Shown one piece after another: positions 17,389-25,559 of a stretch of DNA of 64,000 bases. The stretch lies in NCBI RefSeq assembly GCF_014932895.1, contig NZ_JACYOF010000003.1, positions 186,261 to 250,260 on the forward strand. Direction: 5' to 3'. Source of the stretch: Bacillus thuringiensis. GTDB lineage: Bacteria; Bacillota; Bacilli; Bacillales; Bacillaceae_G. Made by a program: the position numbers and the translations under genes. Below the pieces are notes generated by a model. The model did no database searches, was not told the DNA's origin, and saw nothing but the letters and a program-made list of their open reading frames with translations. The first letter of the stretch is position 1, and the number at the start of each line of letters is the position of its first letter.

Positions 17389-19254
17389 TTAAGCTGCTTT
17401 ACGTCTCCATAATACATATGCAGAAGCAATACATAATACACCCATACCTACTTCTGCAGCCGCACTATGAGAAGATGCTCCCGTTTTTGGTAATTGACTA
17501 CCATTTCCGGATTTTTCATTTTTAACCGGTTTATTATCTACAACAACTTTTACATTTTCATCTTTTGTTTCTTGTTGTACTTGTTTTTGTTCTTGCGGTT
17601 CTTCTGTAACTTCTTTATCTACTACATTATTTTCCGGTCCAACAACCTTTTCTGGCTCTTCACTCGGTTTCGGCTTCATTACTTCATCAACGACTACATT
17701 AGACCAATCATAAATAGACTTTCCAGTATCTTTAAATTGAATTAACGCTAAAAGTGCTTGCTCTGTAGCCATTCCACTACCGTTTTGATCACTTGGTAAC
17801 CATTTAAATTCACCATTTGGAAGTTGGTATGACAGCAGACTTTGCACTGCCTTATGAAGGCGATTTTGATCTACATCTTTAACAAGTGATAATCCAATAA
17901 TTGCTTGCGCAGTACTATTCGAATTTTCTTGTCCATCCGCAGAAAAACCGCCATTTTTCAGCTGTTCATTATATAAATACGCAACAGCTTTTTGCACAGC
18001 TGGTTTCACATCTGGTCGCTCTTGATAAGGAGCTAATGCTGATAAAACCATACCTGTTACATCTACGTTACTTGCACTATCTTTACTACTTGCACTATCA
18101 TAAGTCCAGCCACCATCTGTATGCTGAGTGTTTAAAATTGCATCTACTAAAGCAACTCGATTCCATTTTGATTCAACTGGAATCTCATATTTCTTCGTAT
18201 CAAATGCAAGTAAAGCAAATGTATAACCTGTAACAGAATTAACCTTATCTGATTCATACAATTTTTGAACTAAGTTATGTCCGCCTACCTTTTTAGGGTC
18301 CGCATTCATTGCATTCATCATAATAATTGTTCTAGCTAAATCTGTTGCTGAAAAACGATTAATACGCTTTTCCACTTTTTCTGTTACTGCCTTAACATAA
18401 TTTAATTGCGCCTCAATTGGTATATTCTTTCCAGAACGAGAAAGCCCTAATGCTACCCAATCACTTTCGATTCCATCTTGTAACATCTTTTCAGACGTTT
18501 TAGAAATCGCCTCGTTTACTTGTGCTGCTGGAATTTGAATGTTCTCTTGCTTTGGTTGTTCTGTTGTTTTATCATTTGTTTGCGTTCCAACTGTCGGTTT
18601 ACCATTTTCGCCTTCTGGTTTTGTTTCGCCTGTCGGTTTACCATTTTCACCTTCTGGTTTTGTTTCGCCTGTCGGTTTACCATTTTCGCCTTCTGGCTTT
18701 GTTTCGCCTGTCGGTTTACCATTTTCGCCTTCTGGCTTTGTTTCGCCTGTCGGTTTACCATTTTCGCCTTCTGGCTTTGTTTCACCGTTAGGTTCTTCCG
18801 TTTTACAAGTTCCGATCTTATTTAACGTTTCTTTCAATGTTTCTTGGCTCATTTTGCTCCAGTCTGAAACAAAACGGAATACAACAACATCTCCAGACCC
18901 TAATTTATAACTATCTGCTCCAACTTCTGCAGATTTATCATTTACATCGTACATCCAACCGCTTGTGTCCCCAGCCATTAAGCCGTCAATGCCTTTTACA
19001 TATGTTCCAAACGACATAGTTTCAGATGTTACTTTGTCCCCCATGACTTTTTGTAACAAACTTAAAGCTGTTTCCCCATCTTCAATTTGCTCTTCTTTTG
19101 GACATAACATAATGCCCTTTTGTGATTCGCCAATAATTGCAAGTTTTGCTGTATTTCCTTCAGCAAACGTAATATGTACTGTATTCGCAAAAGAAACAAA
19201 TACAAGTGTAACTGCCATTAACGACGTAAGCAGCCATTTTTTTAATATTGCCAT
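17389..19254 (-). CDS. LPXTG-anchored surface protein: DUF4430 + prenyltransferase-like alpha/alpha toroid (transcobalamin-like)
   Basis: 621 residues. Signal peptide ~1-31; DUF4430 domain ~50-130 (GETALSLLQKV, SGWMYDVNDK, GDVVVFRFV); five 13-residue ETKPEGENGKPTG repeats ~157-220; then an alpha/alpha toroid ~245-530 with repeated GGW/GGF turns (QHTDGGWTYD, LKNGGFSADG, QLPNGEFKW). A Lys/Glu linker follows, then LPKTG at 588-592, a hydrophobic segment and WRRKAA, the sortase signal. Toroid plus DUF4430 is the domain content of human intrinsic factor/transcobalamin in reverse order. With the downstream ECF genes this suggests corrinoid capture at the wall; ligand unproven. Confidence 0.8.
   Translation of the reverse strand: MAILKKWLLTSLMAVTLVFVSFANTVHITFAEGNTAKLAIIGESQKGIMLCPKEEQIEDGETALSLLQKVMGDKVTSETMSFGTYVKGIDGLMAGDTSGWMYDVNDKSAEVGADSYKLGSGDVVVFRFVSDWSKMSQETLKETLNKIGTCKTEEPNGETKPEGENGKPTGETKPEGENGKPTGETKPEGENGKPTGETKPEGENGKPTGETKPEGENGKPTVGTQTNDKTTEQPKQENIQIPAAQVNEAISKTSEKMLQDGIESDWVALGLSRSGKNIPIEAQLNYVKAVTEKVEKRINRFSATDLARTIIMMNAMNADPKKVGGHNLVQKLYESDKVNSVTGYTFALLAFDTKKYEIPVESKWNRVALVDAILNTQHTDGGWTYDSASSKDSASNVDVTGMVLSALAPYQERPDVKPAVQKAVAYLYNEQLKNGGFSADGQENSNSTAQAIIGLSLVKDVDQNRLHKAVQSLLSYQLPNGEFKWLPSDQNGSGMATEQALLALIQFKDTGKSIYDWSNVVVDEVMKPKPSEEPEKVVGPENNVVDKEVTEEPQEQKQVQQETKDENVKVVVDNKPVKNEKSGNGSQLPKTGASSHSAAAEVGMGVLCIASAYVLWRRKAA
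18594..18795 (-). repeat. 39-bp coding tandem repeat in the surface protein
   Basis: About five consecutive 39-bp units encode ETKPEGENGKPTG. The units are nearly identical at DNA level, so the copy number is probably unstable. The repeat forms a hydrophilic spacer between the two domains. Confidence 0.85.
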
Positions 19255-19283
19255 CCCAAAATTTCCTCCCTTACTACTATTTA

Positions 19284-19340
19284 CACAAAAAAAGGCCCTT
19301 CAAGGGCGTGCGATTGACACTCTCTTTTTGTAAGTGTCGA
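19284..19340 (-). promoter_or_regulatory. leader attenuator of the ECF/surface-protein operon
   Basis: On the minus strand a hairpin GACACT/AGTGTC (19316-19338) is followed by GCCCTT GA AAGGGC (19294-19307) and TTTTTTT. This is a full terminator 30 bases before the first gene. It is preceded by a CCGC/GCGG hairpin and GTAGGAGG. I could not find the cobalamin-riboswitch core, so the signal that controls it is unknown. Confidence 0.6.
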
Positions 19341-19468
19341 ACAAAAATGCACAACACCTCCTACCCGCATAATTCGCGGCTATATTTGTATAGGAAAAAT
19401 AATTTCGTTTATGAATGTATCATTGTGATAACATTCACTTTTATAGGCAAAACTAACTTCCATTCAAG

Positions 19469-19486
19469 TTATCGTAAAAACGATAA
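19469..19486 (-). promoter_or_regulatory. palindromic operator candidate upstream of the ECF operon
   Basis: TTATCGT AAAA ACGATAA is a perfect 7-bp inverted repeat. Closer to the gene, 19413-19436 carries a second imperfect palindrome (GAATGTATCA / TGATAACATTC). Either could bind a repressor. I cannot assign a regulator. Confidence 0.4.
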
Positions 19487-19595
19487 ACCTATACATTCTG
19501 TAAATTTTAAATTTCTGTATTATTTTACTATTGACAAAGAATTTTGTCCATGCTTTATCGGATTTATTTTCTAAGAATACTAACTTTCTAACCTC

Positions 19596-20075
19596 CTAAC
19601 TATGCAAACTCTTTTCACTAATAATAACGCCATCTTCATCAGCATAAACATATTCATTTGGCTTCCATTCCACTTGTCCAAATTGCAATGAAATATTTCG
19701 TTCTCCTTTTCCTTCTTTTACACTTCTATTTGGCATCGTCCCTAACGCTAAAATACCAATATTAATATTTTTTAATTCACTAGAATCACGAACATATCCA
19801 TTTACTATAATTCCTGCTAGCTTTCTTTCTTCCGCAATAGCCGCCAAATTATCGCCGAGTAACGCACAATTAGTAGACGCTCCGCCATCAACAACTAATA
19901 CCGTTCCTTTTGGTAATGTTTGCAATCCTTCTTTCACTAATACATTATCATCCTTCACTTTTACCGTTGCAATTTTCCCATAGAATTGTTCTTTCTTCCC
20001 AAAAGACCGAAAAGATTGGCGACATATTTGTAATTCTTTTTCAAACTCATCACATAGATCCGTAGTTTTCCACAT
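19596..20075 (-). CDS. RraA-like protein (HMG/CHA aldolase fold)
   Basis: A 159-residue protein of the RraA family. The fold's signature is present: [20 protein letters not shown], then [14 protein letters not shown] with the Arg-Asp pair used for metal/oxaloacetate chemistry, and ALGTMPNRS. Homologues are RNase E inhibitors in enterobacteria or class II 4-hydroxy-4-methyl-2-oxoglutarate aldolases. Bacillus lacks RNase E, so an aldolase or oxaloacetate decarboxylase role is more likely. Divergent from the YfcC gene. Confidence 0.8.
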   Translation of the reverse strand: MWKTTDLCDEFEKELQICRQSFRSFGKKEQFYGKIATVKVKDDNVLVKEGLQTLPKGTVLVVDGGASTNCALLGDNLAAIAEERKLAGIIVNGYVRDSSELKNINIGILALGTMPNRSVKEGKGERNISLQFGQVEWKPNEYVYADEDGVIISEKSLHS

Positions 20076-20335
20076 CTTCTTCCCTCTTTTCCTTTTTATC
20101 CTTCTATCTCTCAGCTACGGGATATCCCCGCTGATTACAGTTTCGCTCTATATAACATATTCTTGGATTATTTTCGTTTCCCTGTCTAATGTTGCAATAA
20201 TTTGTATGTGTGGGAATTTATGTGCAAATAAGGGATGTAGAAACTATTGCCTTAAGAAGCAAGCTTTATTATAATCTATTTCACAAGTAATTTTCAGAAT
20301 ATTATAACTAATAAAGTGAAAAAAGGAGGGATTTC

Positions 20336-21766
20336 ATGCAATTACAAACTGATACGAAAAAACAAACTAATCAATCAAAATTTAAAATGCCTGATGCATA
20401 TGTCCTGCTATTCTTTATTGCTTTACTTTGTGCATTAGCCACTTATTTCGTTCCCGCGGGAGAATTTAAAAGAGTTACAAACGGTACTGTTACAACAACA
20501 ATACCAGGAAGTTACCATTCTGTTCCGCAATCACCTGTAGGGTTTGTTTCCTTTTTTACCGCTATTGAAAAAGGAATGACACTTGCTGCTCCTATCATCT
20601 TTTTAATTTTATTTACAGGCGGTGCCATTGCAATTCTTGAAAAAACAGGTGCTCTTGACGGTCTAATCTATCATGTTATTAACAAATTTCGTAATCAGCA
20701 ATTACTTTTCATTTGTATTGTCGCAGCACTCTTTTCTATTCTTGGAACGACTGGCATTATCGTTAACTCAGTTATCGGCTTTATCCCCATCGGCATCATC
20801 GTTGCACGCACATTAAAATGGGACGCTATCGTCGGCGTAGCAATTATTTATTTAGGTACTTATGCTGGTTTTAATGCTACTATTTTATCTCCCTCACCTT
20901 TAGGTATTTCACAAAAAATTGCAGAACTTCCGATGTTTTCTGGGATTGGTTTGCGAGCCGCAATATATATATCTTTTTTAATTGCTACAATTCTTTATAT
21001 TAATTGGTATGTAAAGCGCTTAAAAAAATCGAATAAAGGAAGCATTCTTGGCGACAAGTGGTTTCCAAGTCATGCTCTTTCAAGTGGGGAAGAAACACAG
21101 AAAACAGAAGTTCCTTGGACAATACGACATAAATTAATTTTACTCGTTTCAGCTTTATCATTACTTGTATTTTTAATAGGCGCTTTTCGGTTACATTGGA
21201 CGGATGCAGAAATGACCGCTACTTTTATTTTCATAGCAATTGTAGCAGGATTGATAGGTGGTATGAAAGCAAACGATATCGCTTCTACTTTTCTAGCAGG
21301 CTGCCAAAATCTCATATACGGTGCTTTAATCGTCGGAATGGCTCGCTGTATTTCAGTCATTTTAGAACAAGGAAAATTGCTAGACACAATCGTTAACCAA
21401 CTCGCGCAGACTCTAGAGGGACAAAGCCCTGTATTTGGCGTTCTCGGTATGTATGTAAGTAGCGCCGCATTACATTTCCTCATTTCATCAGGTACAGGTG
21501 AATCTGTTATTTTCATTCCGATATTAGCTCCATTAGCCGATTTTATGCATATTACACGTCAAGTAACAGTACAGGCTGTAATGCTCGGTGAAGGCGTAGT
21601 GAACTGCTTAAATCCAACTTCTGGCGTTTTAATGGGCGTTCTTGCAGCGAGCGGCATTTCTTACGGAAAATGGATTCGTTTCATGGCTCCACTCGCATTC
21701 ATTTGGTTTATCATTGGACTTGTTTTTCTTATTGTTGGAGTGAATATTGAGTGGGGACCTTACTAA
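20336..21766 (+). CDS. YfcC-family transporter (DcuC/ArsB-type anion permease)
   Basis: A 476-residue, 11-13 TM permease. It has the family's N-terminal [10 protein letters not shown] loop, two re-entrant-like Gly/Ser blocks ([18 protein letters not shown] and [20 protein letters not shown]), and [17 protein letters not shown] near the C-terminus. Relatives carry C4-dicarboxylates or basic amino acids and their products; substrate here unknown. Start ATG with AAAGGAGGG. Divergent from the RraA-like gene, a possible functional partner. A strong terminator follows. Confidence 0.8.
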   Translation: MQLQTDTKKQTNQSKFKMPDAYVLLFFIALLCALATYFVPAGEFKRVTNGTVTTTIPGSYHSVPQSPVGFVSFFTAIEKGMTLAAPIIFLILFTGGAIAILEKTGALDGLIYHVINKFRNQQLLFICIVAALFSILGTTGIIVNSVIGFIPIGIIVARTLKWDAIVGVAIIYLGTYAGFNATILSPSPLGISQKIAELPMFSGIGLRAAIYISFLIATILYINWYVKRLKKSNKGSILGDKWFPSHALSSGEETQKTEVPWTIRHKLILLVSALSLLVFLIGAFRLHWTDAEMTATFIFIAIVAGLIGGMKANDIASTFLAGCQNLIYGALIVGMARCISVILEQGKLLDTIVNQLAQTLEGQSPVFGVLGMYVSSAALHFLISSGTGESVIFIPILAPLADFMHITRQVTVQAVMLGEGVVNCLNPTSGVLMGVLAASGISYGKWIRFMAPLAFIWFIIGLVFLIVGVNIEWGPY

Positions 21767-21817
21767 AACTATACAATTCTCTCCCTATCGCTTCACCGTT
21801 ATCTTATTTTAATAATG

Positions 21818-21854
21818 AAAACAAGGATTGATTATTATAATCAATCCTTGTTTT
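21818..21854. terminator. bidirectional terminator
   Basis: AAAACAAGGATTGAT (21818-21832) with ATCAATCCTTGTTTT (21840-21854), a 15-bp perfect stem between the convergent YfcC and DUF2262 genes. Confidence 0.85.
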
Positions 21855-21891
21855 CATCCCCGTTGTTACAACCTATTTAATCTACCAAAAA

Positions 21892-22353
21892 CTAAATCTC
21901 TGCATGTAATAAATTGTAATCATTGTCAAAAGAAGCATGGATTCTATGTCCACCAAATAAATCTCCATCATTATATTCACAGTATATATCATTTGCTCTA
22001 ATCACAATGTCCATAAGAGTAATAGATTTTTCAAATATTTCTTTCGTTATATCATATTCTCCTGCGTCTACAGCATCCCAATTTAAATGCTCATCATTCT
22101 CATCGTATTCAGGCCAAAAATCATTTTTGTAATCTATTAATTCTTCCGCTATAACTCCTTTAGCTTTTTTATCAAATTCTTCTAAACATATATAAAGTCT
22201 TTCTGCTCTTTTCATCATTTCATATACATGTACACGCTCATTTCCCGTATCCAATTCCCAATGTACTTTTCCTTTATTTTGTTGATATGTATGAAAAGTT
22301 TCATTAAAGATAAACATTCCAATCAATTTACTTTTTATTGATTTTTCCATCAT
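21892..22353 (-). CDS. DUF2262 domain protein
   Basis: A 153-residue acidic soluble protein that I assign to DUF2262 from YNDGDLFGGHRIHASFD near the C-terminus and FWPEYDENDEHLNWD in the middle. Function is unknown; family members occur widely, often near toxin-immunity loci. No toxin gene is visible nearby here. Start MM at 22353, with AGGAAA upstream. Confidence 0.65.
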   Translation of the reverse strand: MMEKSIKSKLIGMFIFNETFHTYQQNKGKVHWELDTGNERVHVYEMMKRAERLYICLEEFDKKAKGVIAEELIDYKNDFWPEYDENDEHLNWDAVDAGEYDITKEIFEKSITLMDIVIRANDIYCEYNDGDLFGGHRIHASFDNDYNLLHAEI

Positions 22354-22445
22354 CTTATTTCCTTTCTATGCATGAAAGAGAAACCGTTATATTTTAAGTA
22401 GTTATAACTATTAACCTTCATATTTTGGAAAATCTTCATTATGAG

Positions 22446-22503
22446 GAGAGTGAAACTTTAATTAGCTTGATGGCAATGTGGCGGGATCCCATCGCTATCA
22501 AGC
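22446..22503. repeat. hairpin element with a bcr1-like left end
   Basis: Begins AGTGAAACTTTAATTAGC, close to the left end of bcr1 (AGTGAAACTTTAATCAG), then forms a stem of TTAGCTTGAT with ATCAAGCTAA around a G/C-rich loop. Possibly a degenerate or different repeat family. Bases 22504-22894 show no supported gene. Confidence 0.4.
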
Positions 22504-22894
22504 TAAGCTCATACAACGTCAATTATAGTAGAGCTATTTCTTTTTCTCTAAAGGCTACATGTAGAGAATTTAAAGATTTGCATACGAAATAAACCTTAAC
22601 GTGTTTCATTTTTTTTGAATATCAGACATGGTACAATTGTAAACGACACTTAATATATCAACTACTGTTTTTCCTCCTATCAATCAGATTTTCGCCCGTG
22701 TTGTTGTAGGAGATTGAACAGCCGAAGTAGAATCTTTGATAGCTCTTAGATGTCTTTTGTATAGCTTGGAAAAGAAGAAAGTAATCCTTAATCATATATA
22801 TGGCCTTATATTCACTCAAATGTTTAAGGTTTTTTTGGATCTGATTAAAAACAATGAATATAATTTTTATTATAGTATGGAACTGGAGGGTAAT

Positions 22895-23347
22895 ATGGGG
22901 ATCATTCTCATTTTTATTCTAATTTTAATACAAAGAAGAGAATGGAAAGTAAAAAAATATCGACTTTGGTTCTTTCCTGCTCTACTTCTATACGTTACGA
23001 TTCAGTCGATTATGAATATGAAATCGATCACTTTATTGGAAAGTGTAACCCTTCTTTCCAATTTCTTAATTGGCTTAGGGATCGGCGTTATAAGAGGAAG
23101 CGTATTAACCTTTCGATTAGATAATGAAACAGGAAATGTGTTACGAAAAGGAACTTTGCTAAGCACTATTATTTTATTGTCTATTTTAATTACGAAACTT
23201 TTTATTAAGCAGAGTGTGTTTTCTGATAGTACACAGTATACATTAAACGTACTAACAAATGCTTTTTTATGTATCGCACTTGGTACCGCTATTAGTAGAA
23301 GCTATTATATATGGAGGAAATATGGAGAATTAACAAATGAAAGATAA
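22895..23347 (+). CDS. CcdC/DUF1453-like membrane protein
   Basis: A 150-residue protein with four to five TM helices (IILIFILILIQ, FFPALLLYVTIQ, FLIGLGIGVIRG, TIILLSILITKLF). The GLGIGVIRG and FRLDNETGNVLRKG segments resemble CcdC/DUF1453 proteins. ATG 22895 follows GGAGGG by four bases; the frame extends upstream without another ribosome site. Function unknown. The stop lies in a hairpin that may end the transcript. Confidence 0.55.
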   Translation: MGIILIFILILIQRREWKVKKYRLWFFPALLLYVTIQSIMNMKSITLLESVTLLSNFLIGLGIGVIRGSVLTFRLDNETGNVLRKGTLLSTIILLSILITKLFIKQSVFSDSTQYTLNVLTNAFLCIALGTAISRSYYIWRKYGELTNER

Positions 23348-23364
23348 ATGAGCCATTTATCTTT
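23338..23364 (+). terminator. hairpin at the end of the DUF1453-like gene
   Basis: GAAAGATAAATG pairs with CATTTATCTTTC around AGC and contains the stop. No clear U-run follows, so termination strength is uncertain. It also marks the point where the truncated kinase gene begins. Confidence 0.5.
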
Positions 23365-23367
23365 CAT

Positions 23368-23832
23368 TTGAATGAAGATCTAAATAACAAAGCATTAAAA
23401 TTGCTACCATTGAATTTAAAAACAGTAATTGAAGATTTACGTATTGTATCTAAAGATATATTTTTTCCTTTTTGCTGTGTATCTGGTGATCCCAATCCTA
23501 CAAATTGGGGAATAAGAAATAACAATCAATTAGTTCTATTTGATTGGGAACGTATAGGATACGGTTCCCCTGTCATTGATCTTGCTATTATAATCCCTGG
23601 ATTAGGAACTACAGATAAATCACTTGAATCCAGCATCGCTAATACATGCCTTAACTTGTGGAAAACTACTTCAATATCTTTTCCATACTCAGCCTCAGAA
23701 TTAATACAGCAAATTACACTAGCTAAAATATGGAGTGCATTAGATTTTATAGTTAATAATGCGGACACATTAGAAAAACAAACATTCCTTCTACGTACTG
23801 ATATGTATGTTGAGCTTGTACAGTTACTTTAA
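23368..23832 (+). pseudogene. C-terminal fragment of an aminoglycoside phosphotransferase-family kinase
   Basis: About 154 residues holding only the C-lobe of an APH/choline-kinase-like enzyme. The catalytic loop is SGDPNPTNWG (Brenner-type D..N), followed by the metal-binding FDWERIGYGSP (DFG-equivalent Asp). The N-lobe with the ATP-binding Gly-rich and Lys segments is missing, and there is no ribosome site at the apparent start. It begins right after the hairpin at 23338-23364, so this looks like a deletion remnant and not an active kinase. Confidence 0.7.
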
Positions 23833-23970
23833 TTTCTACCGCTTGTTCATACGCTCTTTTTATTTTCTGAAGCATTTTTGTTGAACATTTTCGTTTCTCT
23901 GGATACATAATCATTCCCATAAATCTATTGCCAACTCTATCTTTCCACTTATAATCCCAATGTGGTAAAA
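23753..23970 (-). pseudogene. gene fragment cut at a bcr1 remnant
   Basis: Reading leftwards out of the bcr1 piece, a frame encodes PHWDYKWKDRVGNRFMGM followed by a Lys-rich helical stretch ending EQAVEIK. It looks like the tail of a real protein, but its start has been replaced by bcr1 sequence, and it runs into the opposite-strand kinase fragment. Family not recognised. Confidence 0.35.
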
Positions 23971-24034
23971 TGCCCGATTGGTTCAACTAATGATCAGTGG
24001 GGAATGGCCCCCACTGATCAAAGTTTCACTTTAT
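23971..24034 (-). mobile_element. truncated bcr1-type repeat, copy B
   Basis: Inverted relative to copy A. It has the TTTAT boundary (24030-24034), the AAAGTTTCACTT end and the GATCAGTGG/CCACTGATC hairpin up to the CCCGATTGGTTCAAC segment; the rest of the element is missing. Deletion has removed the other half along with flanking DNA. Confidence 0.7.
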
Positions 24035-24225
24035 GAACGTGGCGTTTCTGAATATGTATATATCACTTGTCCGCCTCGCTGTGCGTTACCAATAAAATGC
24101 TTAAAATCTTCTCGATTTACAACAACTTCTCTGAACGTATAAAATACATCTTTCGTAACAACATACTCCGTTATTTCACCATTTTTCAGCTGATCTAAAA
24201 TTGTATTTGCTAATTCTTTATCCAT
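24031..24225 (-). CDS. small hypothetical protein
   Basis: 64 residues, soluble, mixed alpha/beta: MDKELANTILDQLKNGE, then REDFKHFIGNAQRGG and a C-terminal YSETPRS. ATG 24225 has GAGGTG seven bases upstream; an in-frame GTG three codons earlier would overlap that site. No family recognised. The TAA stop overlaps the boundary of the bcr1 fragment. Confidence 0.55.
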   Translation of the reverse strand: MDKELANTILDQLKNGEITEYVVTKDVFYTFREVVVNREDFKHFIGNAQRGGQVIYTYSETPRS

Positions 24226-24455
24226 GTATTTCACCTCTATGCAATATTTTATTTTATATTCTATGGGTCAACAACTGTAAAATTATCCAGTCATTATTCT
24301 CGAATTTTATATTCATTATTTGTAAAACAAATTTATTTTACTATGTGTCCACTAACATAGCTAGTTCTCTATATCAAACATTTCGACATTCAATCATGCA
24401 AAGTTTTATACCACTATGTTACAAGCAGGAGGAATATATTTCTCCAACTTCACGC

Positions 24456-24489
24456 AAAAAAGAACAGACATGAAACGATAATCTGTTCT
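24456..24489 (-). terminator. leftward terminator in the accessory gap
   Basis: AGAACAGA (24461-24468) with TCTGTTCT (24482-24489); the minus strand continues TTTTTTGC. It could end a leftward transcript starting at the promoter near 25222 that carries the 26-residue peptide gene. Bases 24226-24455 hold no supported gene. Confidence 0.55.
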
Positions 24490-24684
24490 AACAAACGATT
24501 ATATTTATCAATTTATCTTATCATATATTACACTTATACTTTCAGTTTTCGTTACATACTAAAAGATAGCTATTAAAGTGTTTTGTGTAAAATGAACAGT
24601 TGGAATTTTAAGTAACACCAATAACCTACTTTATTTTCTTAATTCACATAATTTTCAAACACAAAATCTTCACATGTTAATATT

Positions 24685-24990
24685 TTGTATATAATGAAAG
24701 AAGCCCGTAATTAGAGTGTTTGCTCCGATTCAAATTATAAGATATGTGATTTGAACCATAATTTTGCCGAAACAGCAGGCTTATGGTTCTTTTGGTTTGT
24801 GGCGAACTTATGGTTCCAAGAATAGAATACATCTAATCATGGTATAGGGTTTGCACCACATCCTTTCTCATTAACATAAGAAAATAGTAGCGTGCTTTTA
24901 ACTTCAAAAACTGTCTAAATTCTTAAGTTGATGTGACATAACCTTAAGTGTTTAGAAATTTAAAAAAGTCCCTTAATAATGTTAAAGAGA
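24685..24990 (+). ncRNA. candidate small RNA with its own promoter
   Basis: A good -10 (TATAAT, near 24690) with a TTCACA-like -35 precedes a stretch without ORFs but full of hairpins. These are TTCAAAT/ATTTGAA, AACCATAA/TTATGGTT and CTAAA..CTTAAG/CTTAAG..TTTAG. The long stem at 24997-25053 could terminate it. No Rfam family recognised by eye. Confidence 0.3.
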
Positions 24991-24996
24991 CCTTGC

Positions 24997-25062
24997 TCAC
25001 ACAAATGATCTGTAAATCAATTCATCTTTGATATACAGATCATTTGTGTGATAATTTTTATA
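24997..25062 (+). terminator. long hairpin terminator
   Basis: About 20 bp of nearly perfect stem (CACACAAATGATCTGTA with TACAGATCATTTGTGTG) followed on the plus strand by ATAATTTTTATA. It lies between the candidate RNA and the end of the opposing 26-residue peptide gene. Confidence 0.65.
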
Positions 25063-25083
25063 AATAATTGCTAAATAGTGAAT

Positions 25084-25164
25084 TTACATAAATGCTTTTA
25101 GAAGTTCTTGAACTAAAGGGACTGCTCCACCTATAAATTTTAAAACTGCCATTGCGATTTCCAT
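25084..25164 (-). CDS. 26-residue amphipathic peptide
   Basis: A minus-strand ORF from ATG 25164 to TAA with an excellent GAGGAGA ribosome site. The peptide starts MEIAMAVLKFIGGAVPLVQE and ends LLKAFM. It is a hydrophobic helix with a GG hinge and few charges, in the size and style of leaderless bacteriocins, delta-lysin/PSM-like cytolysins or small toxin peptides. There is no signal peptide or double-glycine leader. No immunity or export gene is adjacent. The promoter is overlapped by a perfect cre site, so carbon catabolite control is likely. Confidence 0.6.
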   Translation of the reverse strand: MEIAMAVLKFIGGAVPLVQELLKAFM

Positions 25165-25216
25165 ATTATTTTCTCCTCTTTTTTCGTATTAAGATGGAAT
25201 GAATCTTTATACTCTC

Positions 25217-25245
25217 ATTATAGTAAGCGCTTACATATATAACAA
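25217..25245 (-). promoter_or_regulatory. sigma-A promoter with a cre (CcpA) site in its spacer
   Basis: On the minus strand: TTGTTA (plus 25240-25245), a 17-bp spacer, then TATAAT (plus 25217-25222). The spacer contains TGTAAGCGCTTACT (25222-25235), which fits the cre consensus TGWAARCGYTWNCW at every position. CcpA bound here would block RNA polymerase, predicting glucose repression of the peptide gene. Confidence 0.75.
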
Positions 25246-25370
25246 TACATTTTCGTATGCAATATTGCATATTTATACGTTTAGACAAAAATTAGACCTC
25301 TATTAATCATTCTTTAATGGTACCATAGCTAGGTGAGAGTCTTTAAAGGTTCTCCTTAATAGGAGGAAAT

Positions 25371-25502
25371 ATGGAAAGAGTGCAAGCGATTAACAGTAAT
25401 CTAAAACTTAAGAGTTGGGTTAAACAGGTATTAGCTGTAGGAGTAATGATAGGGTTCTGCTACTTGGTGTTACATGTTTTCTGTTTCTTAGTTGCTATGT
25501 AA
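25371..25502 (+). CDS. 43-residue hydrophobic peptide with sequestered ribosome site
   Basis: ATG 25371 behind AGGAGG; basic N-terminal part (NSNLKLKSWVKQ), then a single TM helix (VLAVGVMIGFCYLVLHVFCF). The ribosome site lies in a CTCCT TAAT AGGAG hairpin (25352-25365), which would hide it. It is followed by a terminator. Size, hydrophobicity and a masked Shine-Dalgarno fit type I toxins, but no antisense RNA has been shown. It might equally be a small membrane peptide of mobile origin. Confidence 0.5.
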   Translation: MERVQAINSNLKLKSWVKQVLAVGVMIGFCYLVLHVFCFLVAM

Positions 25503-25523
25503 ATATTATACAACTAAACTTGT

Positions 25524-25554
25524 AGAGTCTTGCCTAAAGAGGTAAGGCTCTTTT
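25524..25554 (+). terminator. terminator of the 43-residue gene
   Basis: AGAGTCTTGCC with GGTAAGGCTCT around TAAAGA (one mismatch), followed by TTTTG. Confidence 0.7.
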
Positions 25555-25559
25555 GTTGT

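Noticed and set aside
18590-18795. Regular repeats resembling a CRISPR array
   Set aside because: The 39-bp units are contiguous, without spacers, in frame, and encode ETKPEGENGKPTG.
16913-18910. Several plus-strand ORFs rich in Leu/Phe and Ser
   Set aside because: They are reverse-strand shadows of the Glu/Lys- and repeat-rich lipoprotein and LPXTG genes. Codon patterns and ribosome sites support only the minus strand.
19255-19500. Cobalamin riboswitch upstream of the ECF operon
   Set aside because: I could not find the conserved B12-box or the other core blocks, so I only report an unassigned attenuator.
24201-24473. 90-residue plus-strand ORF
   Set aside because: AT-rich hydrophobic translation without a ribosome site; ends in a hairpin of the opposite strand.
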